From DAHUYF01 sp035509275 (GTDB lineage Bacteria > Pseudomonadota > Alphaproteobacteria > ATCC43930 > CGMCC-115725), in contig DATJLU010000029.1 in NCBI GenBank assembly GCA_035509275.1, positions 1 to 64,000 on the forward strand: a stretch of DNA of 64,000 nucleotides, read 5' to 3'. Position 1 is the stretch's first letter, and every line of letters begins with the position of its first letter. Shown here one piece after another: positions 1-7,823 of this stretch. A program made the position numbers and the translations under genes. The notes below the pieces were generated by a model, which saw nothing but the letters and a program-made list of their open reading frames with translations, was not told where the DNA came from and searched no databases.

Positions 1-33
1 ACGGTGCGGGCTCTCGCGGTTGCTGGCGCAACC

Positions 34-123
34 GCTGACGCCCGCCGCGGACAAAGGCGCTATGCGCATTTGCCTGGAGCTGACGCCCGCCGCGGACAAA
101 TGCGCTATGCGCATTTGCCTAGG
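34..123. repeat. Two tandem 45-bp direct repeats with internal hairpin
   Basis: Two head-to-tail copies (34-78 and 79-123) differ at only a few bases. The second holds a perfect inverted repeat, AAATGCGC-TAT-GCGCATTT, at 98-116; the first has one mismatch in that stem. The tyrC stop codon (119-121, minus strand) lies inside the second unit, so the hairpin sits immediately downstream of tyrC and could act as its terminator. There may be more units to the left of the window. Confidence 0.7.
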
Positions 124-1003
124 CTTGCTTCGCTTCGATGATCGAGCGGCGGATGGTGCGGGTGCGGGTGAAGAGGTCTTGCAGCTTGTCGCCCTCGCCC
201 CAGCGGATGGCGCGCTGCAGCGCCGTCAGATCCTCGGTGAAGCGCTGCAGCATCTCCAGCACCGCTTCGCGATTGGCGAGGAAGATGTCGCGCCACATCA
301 CCGGATCGGAAGCGGCGATGCGAGTGAAGTCGCGGAACCCGCCGGCGGAGAATTTGATCACCTCCGATTTGAGCATCTCCTCGAGATCGGTGGCCGTGCC
401 GACAATGGTGTAGGCGATGAGATGCGGCAGATGCGAGGTGATGGCGAGCACCATGTCGTGGTGCTCGGCATCCATCGTCACCACTCTCATGCCCGCGCTC
501 TGCCACATCCGGGTGACGCGGTCGAGCGCCCCGGCGTCGCCGCCGGGCAGCGGCGTCAGGATGCACCAGCGATCCGCGAACATCTCGGCAAAGCCGTTCT
601 CCGGGCCGGAATGCTCGGTGCCGGCGACGGGATGAGCGGGGACGAGATGGACGCCCGGCGGCAACAGCGGCGCGAGATCGCGGATCGCCGCCGCTTTGAC
701 CGAGCCGACATCGCTCACCACGGCGCCGGGCTTCAACGCCGGCGCGATGCGCCGGCCGATCTCGGCATAAGCGGAGAGCGGCGTCGACAGCACGACGAGG
801 TCGGCGCCCGCCGCCGCTTCGGCAGGATCGACGGTGACGCGATCGGCGAGCGCCAGGCGCGTCACGGTATCGAGCGTCGCCGGCCGGCGCGCGCAAGCGA
901 CGATCTCGCGCGCCAGGCCGCCCTGCCGCAGCACGCGCGCCAGCGAGGAGCCGACGAGGCCGATGCCGATCAACGCAGCGCGGTCGAAGAGTGGTTGGCT
1001 CAC
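119..1003 (-). CDS. tyrC: Prephenate/arogenate dehydrogenase
   Basis: This is a 294-residue cytoplasmic NAD(P)-dependent enzyme of the TyrA/TyrC family. It oxidatively decarboxylates prephenate or arogenate in tyrosine synthesis. The N-terminal Rossmann motif GIGLVGSS is at residues 13-20. The family HPVAGTEHSG motif is near residue 125 and the helical dimerisation part contains SHLPHL. It has no ACT domain, so feedback control by that route is absent. The start overlaps the end of the upstream aminotransferase by 4 bases (ATGA), which implies translational coupling in a three-gene operon. Whether prephenate or arogenate is preferred cannot be read from the sequence. Confidence 0.93.
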   Translation of the reverse strand: MSQPLFDRAALIGIGLVGSSLARVLRQGGLAREIVACARRPATLDTVTRLALADRVTVDPAEAAAGADLVVLSTPLSAYAEIGRRIAPALKPGAVVSDVGSVKAAAIRDLAPLLPPGVHLVPAHPVAGTEHSGPENGFAEMFADRWCILTPLPGGDAGALDRVTRMWQSAGMRVVTMDAEHHDMVLAITSHLPHLIAYTIVGTATDLEEMLKSEVIKFSAGGFRDFTRIAASDPVMWRDIFLANREAVLEMLQRFTEDLTALQRAIRWGEGDKLQDLFTRTRTIRRSIIEAKQA

Positions 1004-2094
1004 GGCGCTTTGAGGAAATCTGCCAGCGCGGCGACGACGGCGCGCATCTCCTCCTCCAATCCGACGCTGATGCGGATATGCTTGGGCAGCCCGTAAGCGC
1101 CCATCTGGCGCGTCAGGATGCCGCGCGATTTGAGGAACTCCCAGGCGGCGCTGCTGTCCTTCGGCCGGGCATCGAAATACACCAGCACGAAATTGGCGAC
1201 CGAGGGCGTCACCTCGAGGCCGAGCGCGCGGATCTCGCGCTCGAGCCAGGGACGCCAGAGGTCGTTGTGCGCGCGGGCGCGGTCGAGCGATGCGACATCC
1301 TCGAGCGCCGCGACCGCGGCCGCCTGCGCCGGCAGATTGATGTTGAAGACGCCGCGCACGCGGTTCAGCACGTCGATGATGCCGGCGCTGGCATACCCCC
1401 AGCCGATGCGCAAGCCGGCGAGCGCATAGATCTTGGAGAAGGTGCGCAGCATGATGACGTTGTCGGCGCGCTCGGCGAGCTCGATGCCGGGCTCGTAATC
1501 GTGGCGCGCGACGAACTCGGCATAGGCGGCATCGATGACGAGCAAGGTCGATTTCGGCAGCCCCTCATGCAGCCGCTTCACCGCCCCGCGCGGCAGGAAG
1601 GTGCCGGTGGGGTTGTTGGGGTTGGCGAGATAGACGAGCCGCGTGTGGGACGTGACCAAGGCCAGCATGCCGTCGACATCGGCGGTGAGCTGCTTTTCCG
1701 GCACGGCGACGGGCGTCGCGCCGGCCGATTGCGCGGCGATCGGATACATGAGGAAGCCGTGGCGGCTGTAGATCACCTCATCGCCGGGGCCGGCATAGGC
1801 GCGCGCCAACAGGCTGATCAGCTCGTCCGAGCCGGTGCCGCAGACGATGCGCGCCGGATCGAGCCCGTAGCGCCGCGCGATCGCCTCACGCAAGGCGATC
1901 GAGCCGCCATCGGGATAGCGGAACATCTCCGCCGCCTGCGCGCGATACGCCTCCATCGCGCGCGGGCTCGGCCCGAGCGCGCTTTCGTTCGAAGCGAGGC
2001 GGATGACGCGATGCGCGCCCTCGACCTTGGATTCGCCGCCGACATAGGGCGAGATGCCGAGAATGCCGGGTTGCGGTATCGGATGTTCGCTCAT
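1000..2094 (-). CDS. hisC: Histidinol-phosphate/aromatic aminotransferase (HisC family)
   Basis: This is a 364-residue PLP-dependent fold-type I aminotransferase. The PLP lysine is in RTFSKIYALAGLRIGWG, the NPNNPTG motif is present, and the N-terminus has the ASNESALGP substrate-binding stretch of HisC proteins. Its place between chorismate mutase and arogenate dehydrogenase, with ATGA overlaps at both ends, suggests that its working role is aromatic transamination (prephenate to arogenate, or the phenylpyruvates) more than histidine synthesis. The family is often bifunctional. The assignment to HisC2-type aromatic aminotransferase is inference from context. Confidence 0.9.
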   Translation of the reverse strand: MSEHPIPQPGILGISPYVGGESKVEGAHRVIRLASNESALGPSPRAMEAYRAQAAEMFRYPDGGSIALREAIARRYGLDPARIVCGTGSDELISLLARAYAGPGDEVIYSRHGFLMYPIAAQSAGATPVAVPEKQLTADVDGMLALVTSHTRLVYLANPNNPTGTFLPRGAVKRLHEGLPKSTLLVIDAAYAEFVARHDYEPGIELAERADNVIMLRTFSKIYALAGLRIGWGYASAGIIDVLNRVRGVFNINLPAQAAAVAALEDVASLDRARAHNDLWRPWLEREIRALGLEVTPSVANFVLVYFDARPKDSSAAWEFLKSRGILTRQMGAYGLPKHIRISVGLEEEMRAVVAALADFLKAP

Positions 2095-2963
2095 CGTGGC
2101 CGTCCATTGGCGCGAAGCCCCAGCGCCGCCGGCGCCAGGGGCTTGGGATAGGAGCCGAGATGGGCGGCGCGCAGCACCATGGCGAGCGGCGCCAGCGCCT
2201 TGGCCAGCCGCGGATCGCCCTCGCTTACCATGTCGTCGATCTCGAGCAGGTTCCAGGCGCTGCCGCCATCGCGATGCTCGGCGAAGAGCGTCACCGTGAG
2301 CCCGGCGTCTTTCAGCGCGCCGATGAGCCGGGCGCGGCTCAGCTCGCCCGCGAGCTCGAGCGCGACGAAGCTGCGATCATCGCCGGTGGGGTCGGGATCG
2401 CCATGGCCGATGGCGAGCGCATCGAGGCCGCCATCGCCGCGCGCGTTGCCGCGCCCGCCGAACGGCAGCCGGGCGAAGATGCGCGGCGCCGCGGCGCGCG
2501 AATGCGCCAGGAGCGGCCACCAGGGCGCGCGCTCGCCTTCCGCCGGCAGCGGCAATACCGCCGCCGCCACCCTGCCCTCGGCCAGCGAGCGCAACACCTC
2601 GCCCAGCGAATGGAAGGCGATCATCGGCGTGTGGCTGCCGAAATAGTCGCGGGCGATGTCCCAGTAATCCGGCATCTCCTCGAGCGCCGAGACGGCGACG
2701 GCGAACTCGCCCTGCATCATCACCGCGCCGCTGAAGATCTCGCGCCAAAGCCGCACCAGAACCGGGCGCGGGAAGCCGCCGCGATGGCGCTGCACGAGGC
2801 GGCGCAGGATCTGCGCCTCGCGGCCGGGCCTGACCGCCGGGGTGCGGGTCTCCTTCTTGCTGGCGGCGACGCCCTCGACGATGGTGGCGCGCTCCATGAT
2901 CAGGTCATGGAGCTGGTCATCGATCTCATCGATGCGCCGGCGCAGATCGTCGAGAGAGGACAT
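2091..2963 (-). CDS. Chorismate mutase with C-terminal divergent prephenate-dehydratase-like region
   Basis: This 290-residue protein is the first gene of the aromatic operon. Residues 1-85 form an AroQ-type chorismate mutase helix bundle (LDDLRRRIDEIDDQLHDLI, then a conserved Arg/Lys pattern around SKKETR). The following 200 residues have the layout of a P-protein, with a bilobed dehydratase-like part and then an ACT-like part (ALKDAGLTVTLFAEHRDG). I do not see the canonical dehydratase TRF motif; the equivalent stretch reads DDRSFVALE. The mutase call is firm. Dehydratase activity is doubtful and the C-terminal part may be regulatory. The upstream region is shared with the divergent metX promoter. 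Confidence 0.82.
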   Translation of the reverse strand: MSSLDDLRRRIDEIDDQLHDLIMERATIVEGVAASKKETRTPAVRPGREAQILRRLVQRHRGGFPRPVLVRLWREIFSGAVMMQGEFAVAVSALEEMPDYWDIARDYFGSHTPMIAFHSLGEVLRSLAEGRVAAAVLPLPAEGERAPWWPLLAHSRAAAPRIFARLPFGGRGNARGDGGLDALAIGHGDPDPTGDDRSFVALELAGELSRARLIGALKDAGLTVTLFAEHRDGGSAWNLLEIDDMVSEGDPRLAKALAPLAMVLRAAHLGSYPKPLAPAALGLRANGRPR

Positions 2964-3041
2964 CGGTCAAGGCCAGGTCAAAAGGGTCCAAGCGGGAGGC
3001 GATACTGATAGTTCGCCGGGCGGCCGAAAGCAAAGAAAACG

Positions 3042-3071
3042 TTGACAGCCCCGCGGCTTGCTCCCTAGTAC
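3042..3071 (+). promoter_or_regulatory. Candidate sigma-70 promoter for metX-metW
   Basis: A perfect -35 hexamer TTGACA is at 3042-3047, followed after 18 bp by a weak -10 (TAGTAC, 3066-3071). Transcription would begin near 3078, leaving a leader of about 185 nt before metX that contains the 3112-3186 stem-loop. Confidence 0.45.
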
Positions 3072-3111
3072 CGAAACTCAGAAGTGGCTTTGTCACGCAC
3101 GATCGTCGACG

Positions 3112-3186
3112 CCCCACCTCACCCCCCGCTGCGCGGGTCCCCCCTCTCCGCCCCTGAGGGGCGGAGAGGGTTGGGGTGAGGTGGGG
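3112..3186. repeat. Large nested inverted repeat (27 bp paired) in the metX leader
   Basis: The outer arms CCCCACCTCACCCC (3112-3125) and its exact complement (3173-3186) enclose an inner perfect 13-bp stem (3142-3154 with 3158-3170) closed by TGA. The left side carries an unpaired GC-rich insert. This C/T-rich CCTCACCCC...CCTCTCCGCCCC design resembles dispersed palindromic elements common in alphaproteobacterial intergenic regions (established general pattern). Here it lies between the aromatic and methionine genes and inside the proposed metX leader. Confidence 0.75.
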
Positions 3187-3263
3187 CAAGTCCCGGATTT
3201 GCGATGGTCGACACTGGCTGTGCCGGGCCTTTCTTTCGGCCTTACCCTATAATTGCGCACGAG

Positions 3264-4430
3264 ATGACCAGAACCACTACCGCCCGCGAGACCGCCTTAG
3301 CCCCTGACCGCCCCGGCTTCCGCCTGGTGGTGGCCGAGGCGCTGACGCTCGATTGCGGCGTGGCGCTCGGCCCCTATACCGTCGCCTATCAGACCTATGG
3401 CCGGCTCAACGCCGAGCGCTCCAACGCCATTTTGCTTTGCCATGCGCTCACCATGGACCAGTACGTCGCCGGGACGCACCCCGTCACCGGCAAGCCCGGC
3501 TGGTGGGAACCCCTCGTAGGCCCCGGCAAGGTGCTCGACACCGAGCGCTACTTCCTCATCTGCGCCAATGTGCTGGGCGGCTGCATGGGGTCGACCGGGC
3601 CGATGGAGACCAACCCTGCCACCGGCACGCCCTGGGGTCTCGCCTTCCCCGTCATCACCGTCGCCGACATGGTGCGGGCGCAACAGAAGCTCATCGATCA
3701 TCTCGGCATCGAGAGCCTGTTTTGCGTCATCGGCGGGTCGATGGGCGGGATGCAGGTGCTGCAATGGGCGGCCTCCTTCCCCGAGCGCGTCTTCGCCGCG
3801 GTGCCGATCGCGACCGCGGCGCGGCACTCGGCGCAGAACATCGCCTTTCACGAGGTCGGCCGCCAGGCGATCATGGCCGATCCGCAATGGTGCCAGGGCA
3901 ATTACCTCGAGCGCGGCGAGCGGCCGGCGCGCGGCCTTGCCGTGGCGCGCATGGCGGCGCACATCACCTATCTCTCGGAGCAGGCGCTGCACCGCAAATT
4001 CGGCCGCAACCTGCAGGACCGCTCGGCGCTCACCTACGGCTTCGACGCCGATTTCCAGGTCGAGAACTATCTGCGCCACCAGGGCATCACCTTCGTCGAG
4101 CGCTTCGACGCCAATTCCTATCTCTACATCACCCGCGCCTGCGACTATTTCGACCTCGCCGCCGAGCATGGCGGGCAGCTCGCCAACGCCTTCCGCGGCA
4201 TCAAGACGCGCTTCTGCTGCATCTCCTTCACCAGCGACTGGCTCTATCCGACCTCGGAGAACCGCGCCATCGTCCATGCGCTGAACGCGGCGGCGGCCAA
4301 TGTCAGCTTCGTCGAGATCGAGACCGACAAGGGCCACGACGCCTTCCTGCTGGAGGAGCCGGAATTCTTCGCCACCTTGCGCGGCTTCCTCGATGGCTGC
4401 GCGCGCCATCGCGGGCTCGATCAGACGTGA
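3264..4430 (+). CDS. metX: Homoserine O-acyltransferase
   Basis: This 388-residue alpha/beta-hydrolase-fold enzyme acylates homoserine at the entry to methionine synthesis. The nucleophile elbow is GGSMGGMQ (around residue 150), the catalytic His is in the C-terminal DKGHDAFLLE, and an Asp precedes it in TSDWLYPTSEN. The substrate region LLCHALTMDQ and the conserved GCMGSTGP are present. I chose the ATG at 3264 over an in-frame upstream start at 3204, because the extra 20 residues look unlike the family N-terminus. MetX proteins may use acetyl-CoA or succinyl-CoA, which the sequence alone does not settle. It overlaps metW by 4 bases. Confidence 0.95.
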   Translation: MTRTTTARETALAPDRPGFRLVVAEALTLDCGVALGPYTVAYQTYGRLNAERSNAILLCHALTMDQYVAGTHPVTGKPGWWEPLVGPGKVLDTERYFLICANVLGGCMGSTGPMETNPATGTPWGLAFPVITVADMVRAQQKLIDHLGIESLFCVIGGSMGGMQVLQWAASFPERVFAAVPIATAARHSAQNIAFHEVGRQAIMADPQWCQGNYLERGERPARGLAVARMAAHITYLSEQALHRKFGRNLQDRSALTYGFDADFQVENYLRHQGITFVERFDANSYLYITRACDYFDLAAEHGGQLANAFRGIKTRFCCISFTSDWLYPTSENRAIVHALNAAAANVSFVEIETDKGHDAFLLEEPEFFATLRGFLDGCARHRGLDQT

Positions 4431-5083
4431 GCGCCGACGGCAATCTCGGCGGTGCGGCCGGCGCCATCACGCTGCGCGGCGATCTCCGCCTCGTCGCCGA
4501 CATGATCGAGCCGGGCTCGCGCGTGCTCGACGTCGGCTGCGGCGAGGGCGAGCTCCTGGCTTATCTCGCCGAGGCGAAGGGCGTCGACGGGCGCGGCATG
4601 GAGCTGTCGCAATCCGGCGTCAATGCCGGCGTCCGGCACGGGCTTTCCGTGATCCAGGGCGATGCCGATCACGATCTGCAGGATTATCCCTCGGACGCTT
4701 TCGACTATGTCGTGCTGAGCCAGACCCTGCAGGCGACGCGCCAGCCGCGCAGCGTCATCGCGCATCTCGTCCGCATCGGCCGCCGCGCCGTCGTCTCCTT
4801 CCCCAATTTCGGCCATTGGCGCATCCGCTTGAACCTGCTGGTCAACGGCCGCATGCCGGTGACGCCGGTGCTGACGCATGCCTGGTACGAGACGCCCAAC
4901 ATCCATCTCTGCACCATCCTCGACTTCATCGCCCTCTGCGAGGAGCTCGGCGTCGTCATCGAGCGCAGCGTGACGCTCGACCGCAACGGCCTGCCCTATC
5001 GCCTCAACCCGCGCGGCGCGATCGCCAATCTCCTGGCCGAGCAGGCGCTGTTCCTGCTGCGCCGCGCCACGCCGACGCGCTAG
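4427..5083 (+). CDS. metW: MetW-like SAM-dependent methyltransferase-fold protein
   Basis: This 218-residue protein starts at a GTG that overlaps the metX stop (GTGA, 4427-4430), the classic coupled metX-metW arrangement. The class I methyltransferase SAM-binding motif VLDVGCGEGELL is at residues 33-44. The family signatures VVLSQTLQATRQP and SFPNFGHWRIR follow. MetW is known to accompany MetX in proteobacteria and is thought to act with it in homoserine acylation; its own methyl acceptor is not established. Confidence 0.92.
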   Translation: MSADGNLGGAAGAITLRGDLRLVADMIEPGSRVLDVGCGEGELLAYLAEAKGVDGRGMELSQSGVNAGVRHGLSVIQGDADHDLQDYPSDAFDYVVLSQTLQATRQPRSVIAHLVRIGRRAVVSFPNFGHWRIRLNLLVNGRMPVTPVLTHAWYETPNIHLCTILDFIALCEELGVVIERSVTLDRNGLPYRLNPRGAIANLLAEQALFLLRRATPTR

Positions 5084-5167
5084 CCCCGTCAAGCAAAAAC
5101 CGCCGGGAGGGGCCTACGCCTCCGGTGTACACCGGGAGCATTTTTCGCCGCGCGCGTTGCACGTGAA

Positions 5168-5184
5168 ACATCGTTGTACGATGT
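5168..5184. repeat. Short inverted repeat in the metW-DUF502 gap
   Basis: ACATCG-TTGTA-CGATGT forms a 6-bp perfect stem, 85 bases past the metW stop, in the 208-bp space between convergent metW and the DUF502 gene. It has no T-tract, so a terminator role is only possible. I see nothing else in this gap. Confidence 0.4.
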
Positions 5185-5291
5185 CAAAGAGCCGGTCCTC
5201 TGGCTGGGATAGCACAGCACCCCACCGCGGAGCGGATCTATTTGTGAAACACGGCGGTTTGCGTGCGTGCCGTAGCGGTGTCCGACACCGC

Positions 5292-5924
5292 CTACATGTC
5301 GCTGGCGGCAGCGGTCGGGCTCCGAATTGCGGTAATCTTCGCAGGAGCAACCATTGCCCGCACGAACTCGCCGGCACCGGTCCCCCATTTCGAAAACACG
5401 CTGATCGCCGTGGTCAATGGAATGTCCACCAAATGCACCCTGTCATGGGGCAGGATGTAGATGCTGCCAGCCATCGGCGTCGGTGCCGACGGAACCAGGA
5501 CCGTGTACGAACCATCTTCCAGCGCCTCGACGATGAGGGCCGGAACCAGCGCTTCCTCGATCTCGGCCAGTGCCGGCTGCAGTTTCTGCTCTTCACTGCT
5601 GCCGGTCAGCCGCTTGGCCAAGCCGCGGAAAAACGTGTAGCCCGGAAGCTTCTCCAGCACCGCTTCCTCGAACGCATTCTTTGCGCGCATGCCGGGACGG
5701 GTGCGGACCACAAGACCGACGGCGAAACAGATGGCGATGAGCAGAATGATGGCAGCGGCCTTCTTGAATTCGACGCCAGCCGGAAGCGACCCCGCCACCG
5801 GGTTCAGCAGATCGAGCAGACCGGTCACGGCCTTCAGCAGCAGGAGCACGGCGACGTAGATCGGCAAAATGATCAGAACACCGCCGATGAGTGTCGTCTT
5901 GGTGAATTCTGCAAGCGCTCTCAT
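5292..5924 (-). CDS. DUF502 family inner-membrane protein
   Basis: This 210-residue protein has two N-terminal membrane segments (about residues 11-35 and 54-72). A soluble domain follows with the family's GYTFFRGLAKRLTG, VPSAPTPMAGSIYILP and STAISVF-like (TTAISVFSKWGTG) signatures. DUF502 proteins are widespread and of unknown function. The start is supported by AAGGAGG seven bases upstream of the ATG at 5924. It is transcribed alone, and an ACCCG/CGGGT inverted repeat lies upstream. Confidence 0.88.
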   Translation of the reverse strand: MRALAEFTKTTLIGGVLIILPIYVAVLLLLKAVTGLLDLLNPVAGSLPAGVEFKKAAAIILLIAICFAVGLVVRTRPGMRAKNAFEEAVLEKLPGYTFFRGLAKRLTGSSEEQKLQPALAEIEEALVPALIVEALEDGSYTVLVPSAPTPMAGSIYILPHDRVHLVDIPLTTAISVFSKWGTGAGEFVRAMVAPAKITAIRSPTAAASDM

Positions 5925-6027
5925 CCCGCGCCTCCTTGCAGATATGAATATATGGCTTAGCGGCTCCAGGGTCGCGCGCTCGTGAGCAACCTCCTATCGG
6001 GTATCCACCCGAAACCGCGGGCGTCAA

Positions 6028-6330
6028 ATGGGTGTAACGCAAGCGCTTTCACTCAATAGTTTCATGACTCGCCATTCCGAAGCGTTGGCGAGCGCGGGGA
6101 CGTATCTCGGCGGCGGTATGACCGGGAGTGGCACGCTCCAGCTCAACGGCAACTCGTACGCCTTCGCAGTCAGTCGTCTCGCCACAGGCGGCATTGGCGT
6201 CTCCCCGATTGGCGCCGAGGAGCCTGCGCGATCTCGGGCAGTTCCGCGGATTTATTTCTGCGCCGAAATCTCAGGAAAAGACCCGATGGGTTGTCCTGCT
6301 GCAGGGGCCTAGGATCATCAGCGACTTTGT
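6028..6330 (+). pseudogene. Decayed secreted-protein remnant with frameshift
   Basis: One reading frame (6028-6312) contains GSGTLQLNGNSYAFAVS followed by GGIGVS. I recognise this as the core of a family of small exported proteins with the pattern GxGTLxxxGxxYxFxVxGLxxGGIGVS. After about 6220 the continuation LRDLGQFRGF, expected next in that family, appears in the +2 frame, indicating a frameshift. No signal peptide or ribosome site is visible upstream. The family recognition is from memory and the gene looks dead. Confidence 0.4.
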
Positions 6331-6451
6331 GAAGGACACGGGCGCTCGCCGCACCAGAAAGTCGAAGACGCCGTCGAACCCTTCACTGGAGTTGCACCCC
6401 GTTGCGACCACGAACATCACATTTTTCGGCCCCTGCCAAAGAGGAATTCTC

Positions 6452-6925
6452 ATGGCTATGAATCGCGAAGAACCAGAAAAGAGTTCGGCGCATGAACGCG
6501 AGCACCACGGCTCGAAGCGGGAAAAGACGCGCCCTGCCGCAGGCGAGGAGATCCAGCAACTGATCTTCACCATCAAGGTCGCGACCGGCGCCGTGATCAA
6601 GATCGAGAAGATCGACCCGTCAGGCAAGCGGCGCGAGGTGCCCGAGAAGGAGACCGTAGCGCTCGTCGGCAAGGACAACGTGCACGAGATCGAGGCCGCG
6701 CTCGACGAAGCGTTCGAAGCCGGTATCTCCAGCGTCCTGGAGCCGAATTCGGATGAGGAGCCGATGGAAGAGTCCGCGGAGGAGACGGAACTCCGCCGGG
6801 TTCTGCTCTCGCACCTCATCGGTCGCGGCATCCGCCGACGGCTCCAGCGGCGGCTTGTCGATCGGCTCGCTCTTTCTCGCACATTGGCGGACGCCGACAC
6901 GCCTCGCGGCCCGGCAAGACCTTAA
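6452..6925 (+). CDS. Hypothetical acidic/basic protein with one repeat-like C-terminal module
   Basis: This is a 157-residue protein of unknown function. The N-terminus is charged and hydrophilic. The middle (about 34-98) looks like a compact alpha/beta fold, with IQQLIFTIKVATGAVIKIE. The last 50 residues, from EESAEETELRRVLLSHLI through RRRLQRRLVDRL, follow the same pattern as the repeat unit of the next gene: an acidic run, then L-R-x-L-L, then an arginine cluster with spaced leucines. The ATG at 6452 is preceded by GAGG at 6441. It lies 56 bp upstream of the repeat gene in the same direction, so the two probably form a unit. No signal peptide. Confidence 0.65.
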   Translation: MAMNREEPEKSSAHEREHHGSKREKTRPAAGEEIQQLIFTIKVATGAVIKIEKIDPSGKRREVPEKETVALVGKDNVHEIEAALDEAFEAGISSVLEPNSDEEPMEESAEETELRRVLLSHLIGRGIRRRLQRRLVDRLALSRTLADADTPRGPARP

Positions 6926-6981
6926 CGATCCGTCAGGAAGCAAGCTCGGTTTCGTCACCCAAAACATTGGGGAGTAGTGCC

Positions 6982-7785
6982 ATGCCAACCGACACGGACA
7001 GGATCAGCGAACTGCTCGAAGGCGCCGACACCGATCACGAAGGCGGTGGCGGCACGGATGAGGAGCGCCGCCTTGCGATGCTCTTGCTTGGTGGGGCAGT
7101 GCGTCGCCGCCGCCTTCGGCGATTGATGTTGGCGCATGTGCTCCGCGACCGCCTCGAAGGCGGCGAGGAGGAAGATGAGGGAGAAGATGAGGGGGGCGAC
7201 GAGGAGGGCAGCGCCGACGAGCGGCGGCTGGTCCGTTTGCTGGTCGGCGGCGCGATGTTGCGTCGCCGTCGATTGCGCCGGCTGCTGCTGGCCCACTTGC
7301 TGAAGAACCGCGCCGAGGAGAGAGGCGGCGGCGAGGAGGAAGATGAGGAGGAAGGCGAGGAAGGCAGCGCCGACGAGCGACGGTTGGTTCGTTTGCTGGT
7401 CGGCGGTGCGATGTTGCGTCGCCGGCGACTGCGCCGGCTGCTGCTGGCCCACTTGCTGAAGAACCGCGCCGAGGAGAGAGGCGGCAGCGAGGAGGAAGAT
7501 GAGGAGGAAGGCGAGGAGGGCAGCGGCGACGAGCGGCGGCTGGTTCGTTTGCTTGTCGGCGGCTCGATGTTGCGTCGCCGCCGCCTGCGGCGGCTGCTGC
7601 TGGCCCACTTGCTGAAGAACCGCTCCGAGGAGAGAGGCGGCGGCGAGGAGGAAGATGAGGAGGGCGAGGAGGGTGGTGACGAAGATCGCCGCCTGATGCG
7701 CCTCATCCTCGGCGGCCGAATGATGCGCCGGCGCCGGATGCGTCGCGGCCTCGGCCTCGGGCGCATCCTGCGCGAGCACGCCTAG
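6982..7785 (+). CDS. Charge-block tandem-repeat protein (five 51-52 residue units)
   Basis: I do not recognise this 267-residue protein. It consists almost entirely of five units starting near residues 23, 76 (7207), 128 (7363), 180 (7519) and 231 (7672). Units 2-4 are nearly identical at a 156-bp spacing; units 1 and 5 are divergent. Each unit has an amphipathic segment DERRLVRLLVGGAML, an arginine block RRRRLRR, LLLAHLLKNR, and then a run of Glu/Asp/Gly. There is no signal peptide or cysteine. GGAG at 6971 supports the ATG at 6982; a TTG at 6967 is a weaker alternative. The opposite strand is also open, but this frame has the ribosome site and sits behind a gene carrying the same module. 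Confidence 0.6.
   Translation: MPTDTDRISELLEGADTDHEGGGGTDEERRLAMLLLGGAVRRRRLRRLMLAHVLRDRLEGGEEEDEGEDEGGDEEGSADERRLVRLLVGGAMLRRRRLRRLLLAHLLKNRAEERGGGEEEDEEEGEEGSADERRLVRLLVGGAMLRRRRLRRLLLAHLLKNRAEERGGSEEEDEEEGEEGSGDERRLVRLLVGGSMLRRRRLRRLLLAHLLKNRSEERGGGEEEDEEGEEGGDEDRRLMRLILGGRMMRRRRMRRGLGLGRILREHA
7207..7671. repeat. Three near-identical 153-156 bp tandem repeats
   Basis: These are direct repeats at 7207-7362, 7363-7518 and 7519-7671 within the charge-block gene. The last is 3 bp shorter. They are nearly identical at DNA level, which suggests recent unit duplication and makes copy-number change or assembly collapse plausible. Confidence 0.8.
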
Positions 7786-7796
7786 TCCTGGTATGT

Positions 7797-7823
7797 GGTG
7801 GCGCGCCATTGCGGCGCGCCACC
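7797..7823 (+). terminator. Stem-loop after the repeat-protein gene
   Basis: GGTGGCGCGCC-ATTGC-GGCGCGCCACC is a perfect 11-bp stem, 11 bases past the stop codon at 7785. It has no U-tract. Position and strength fit a transcription terminator or a 3'-end stabilising stem. Confidence 0.55.

Noticed and set aside
2964..3263. SAM-II riboswitch before metX
   Set aside because: Such riboswitches are frequent upstream of alphaproteobacterial met genes, but I could not find the conserved pseudoknot segments; only the large GC-rich stem-loop is present.
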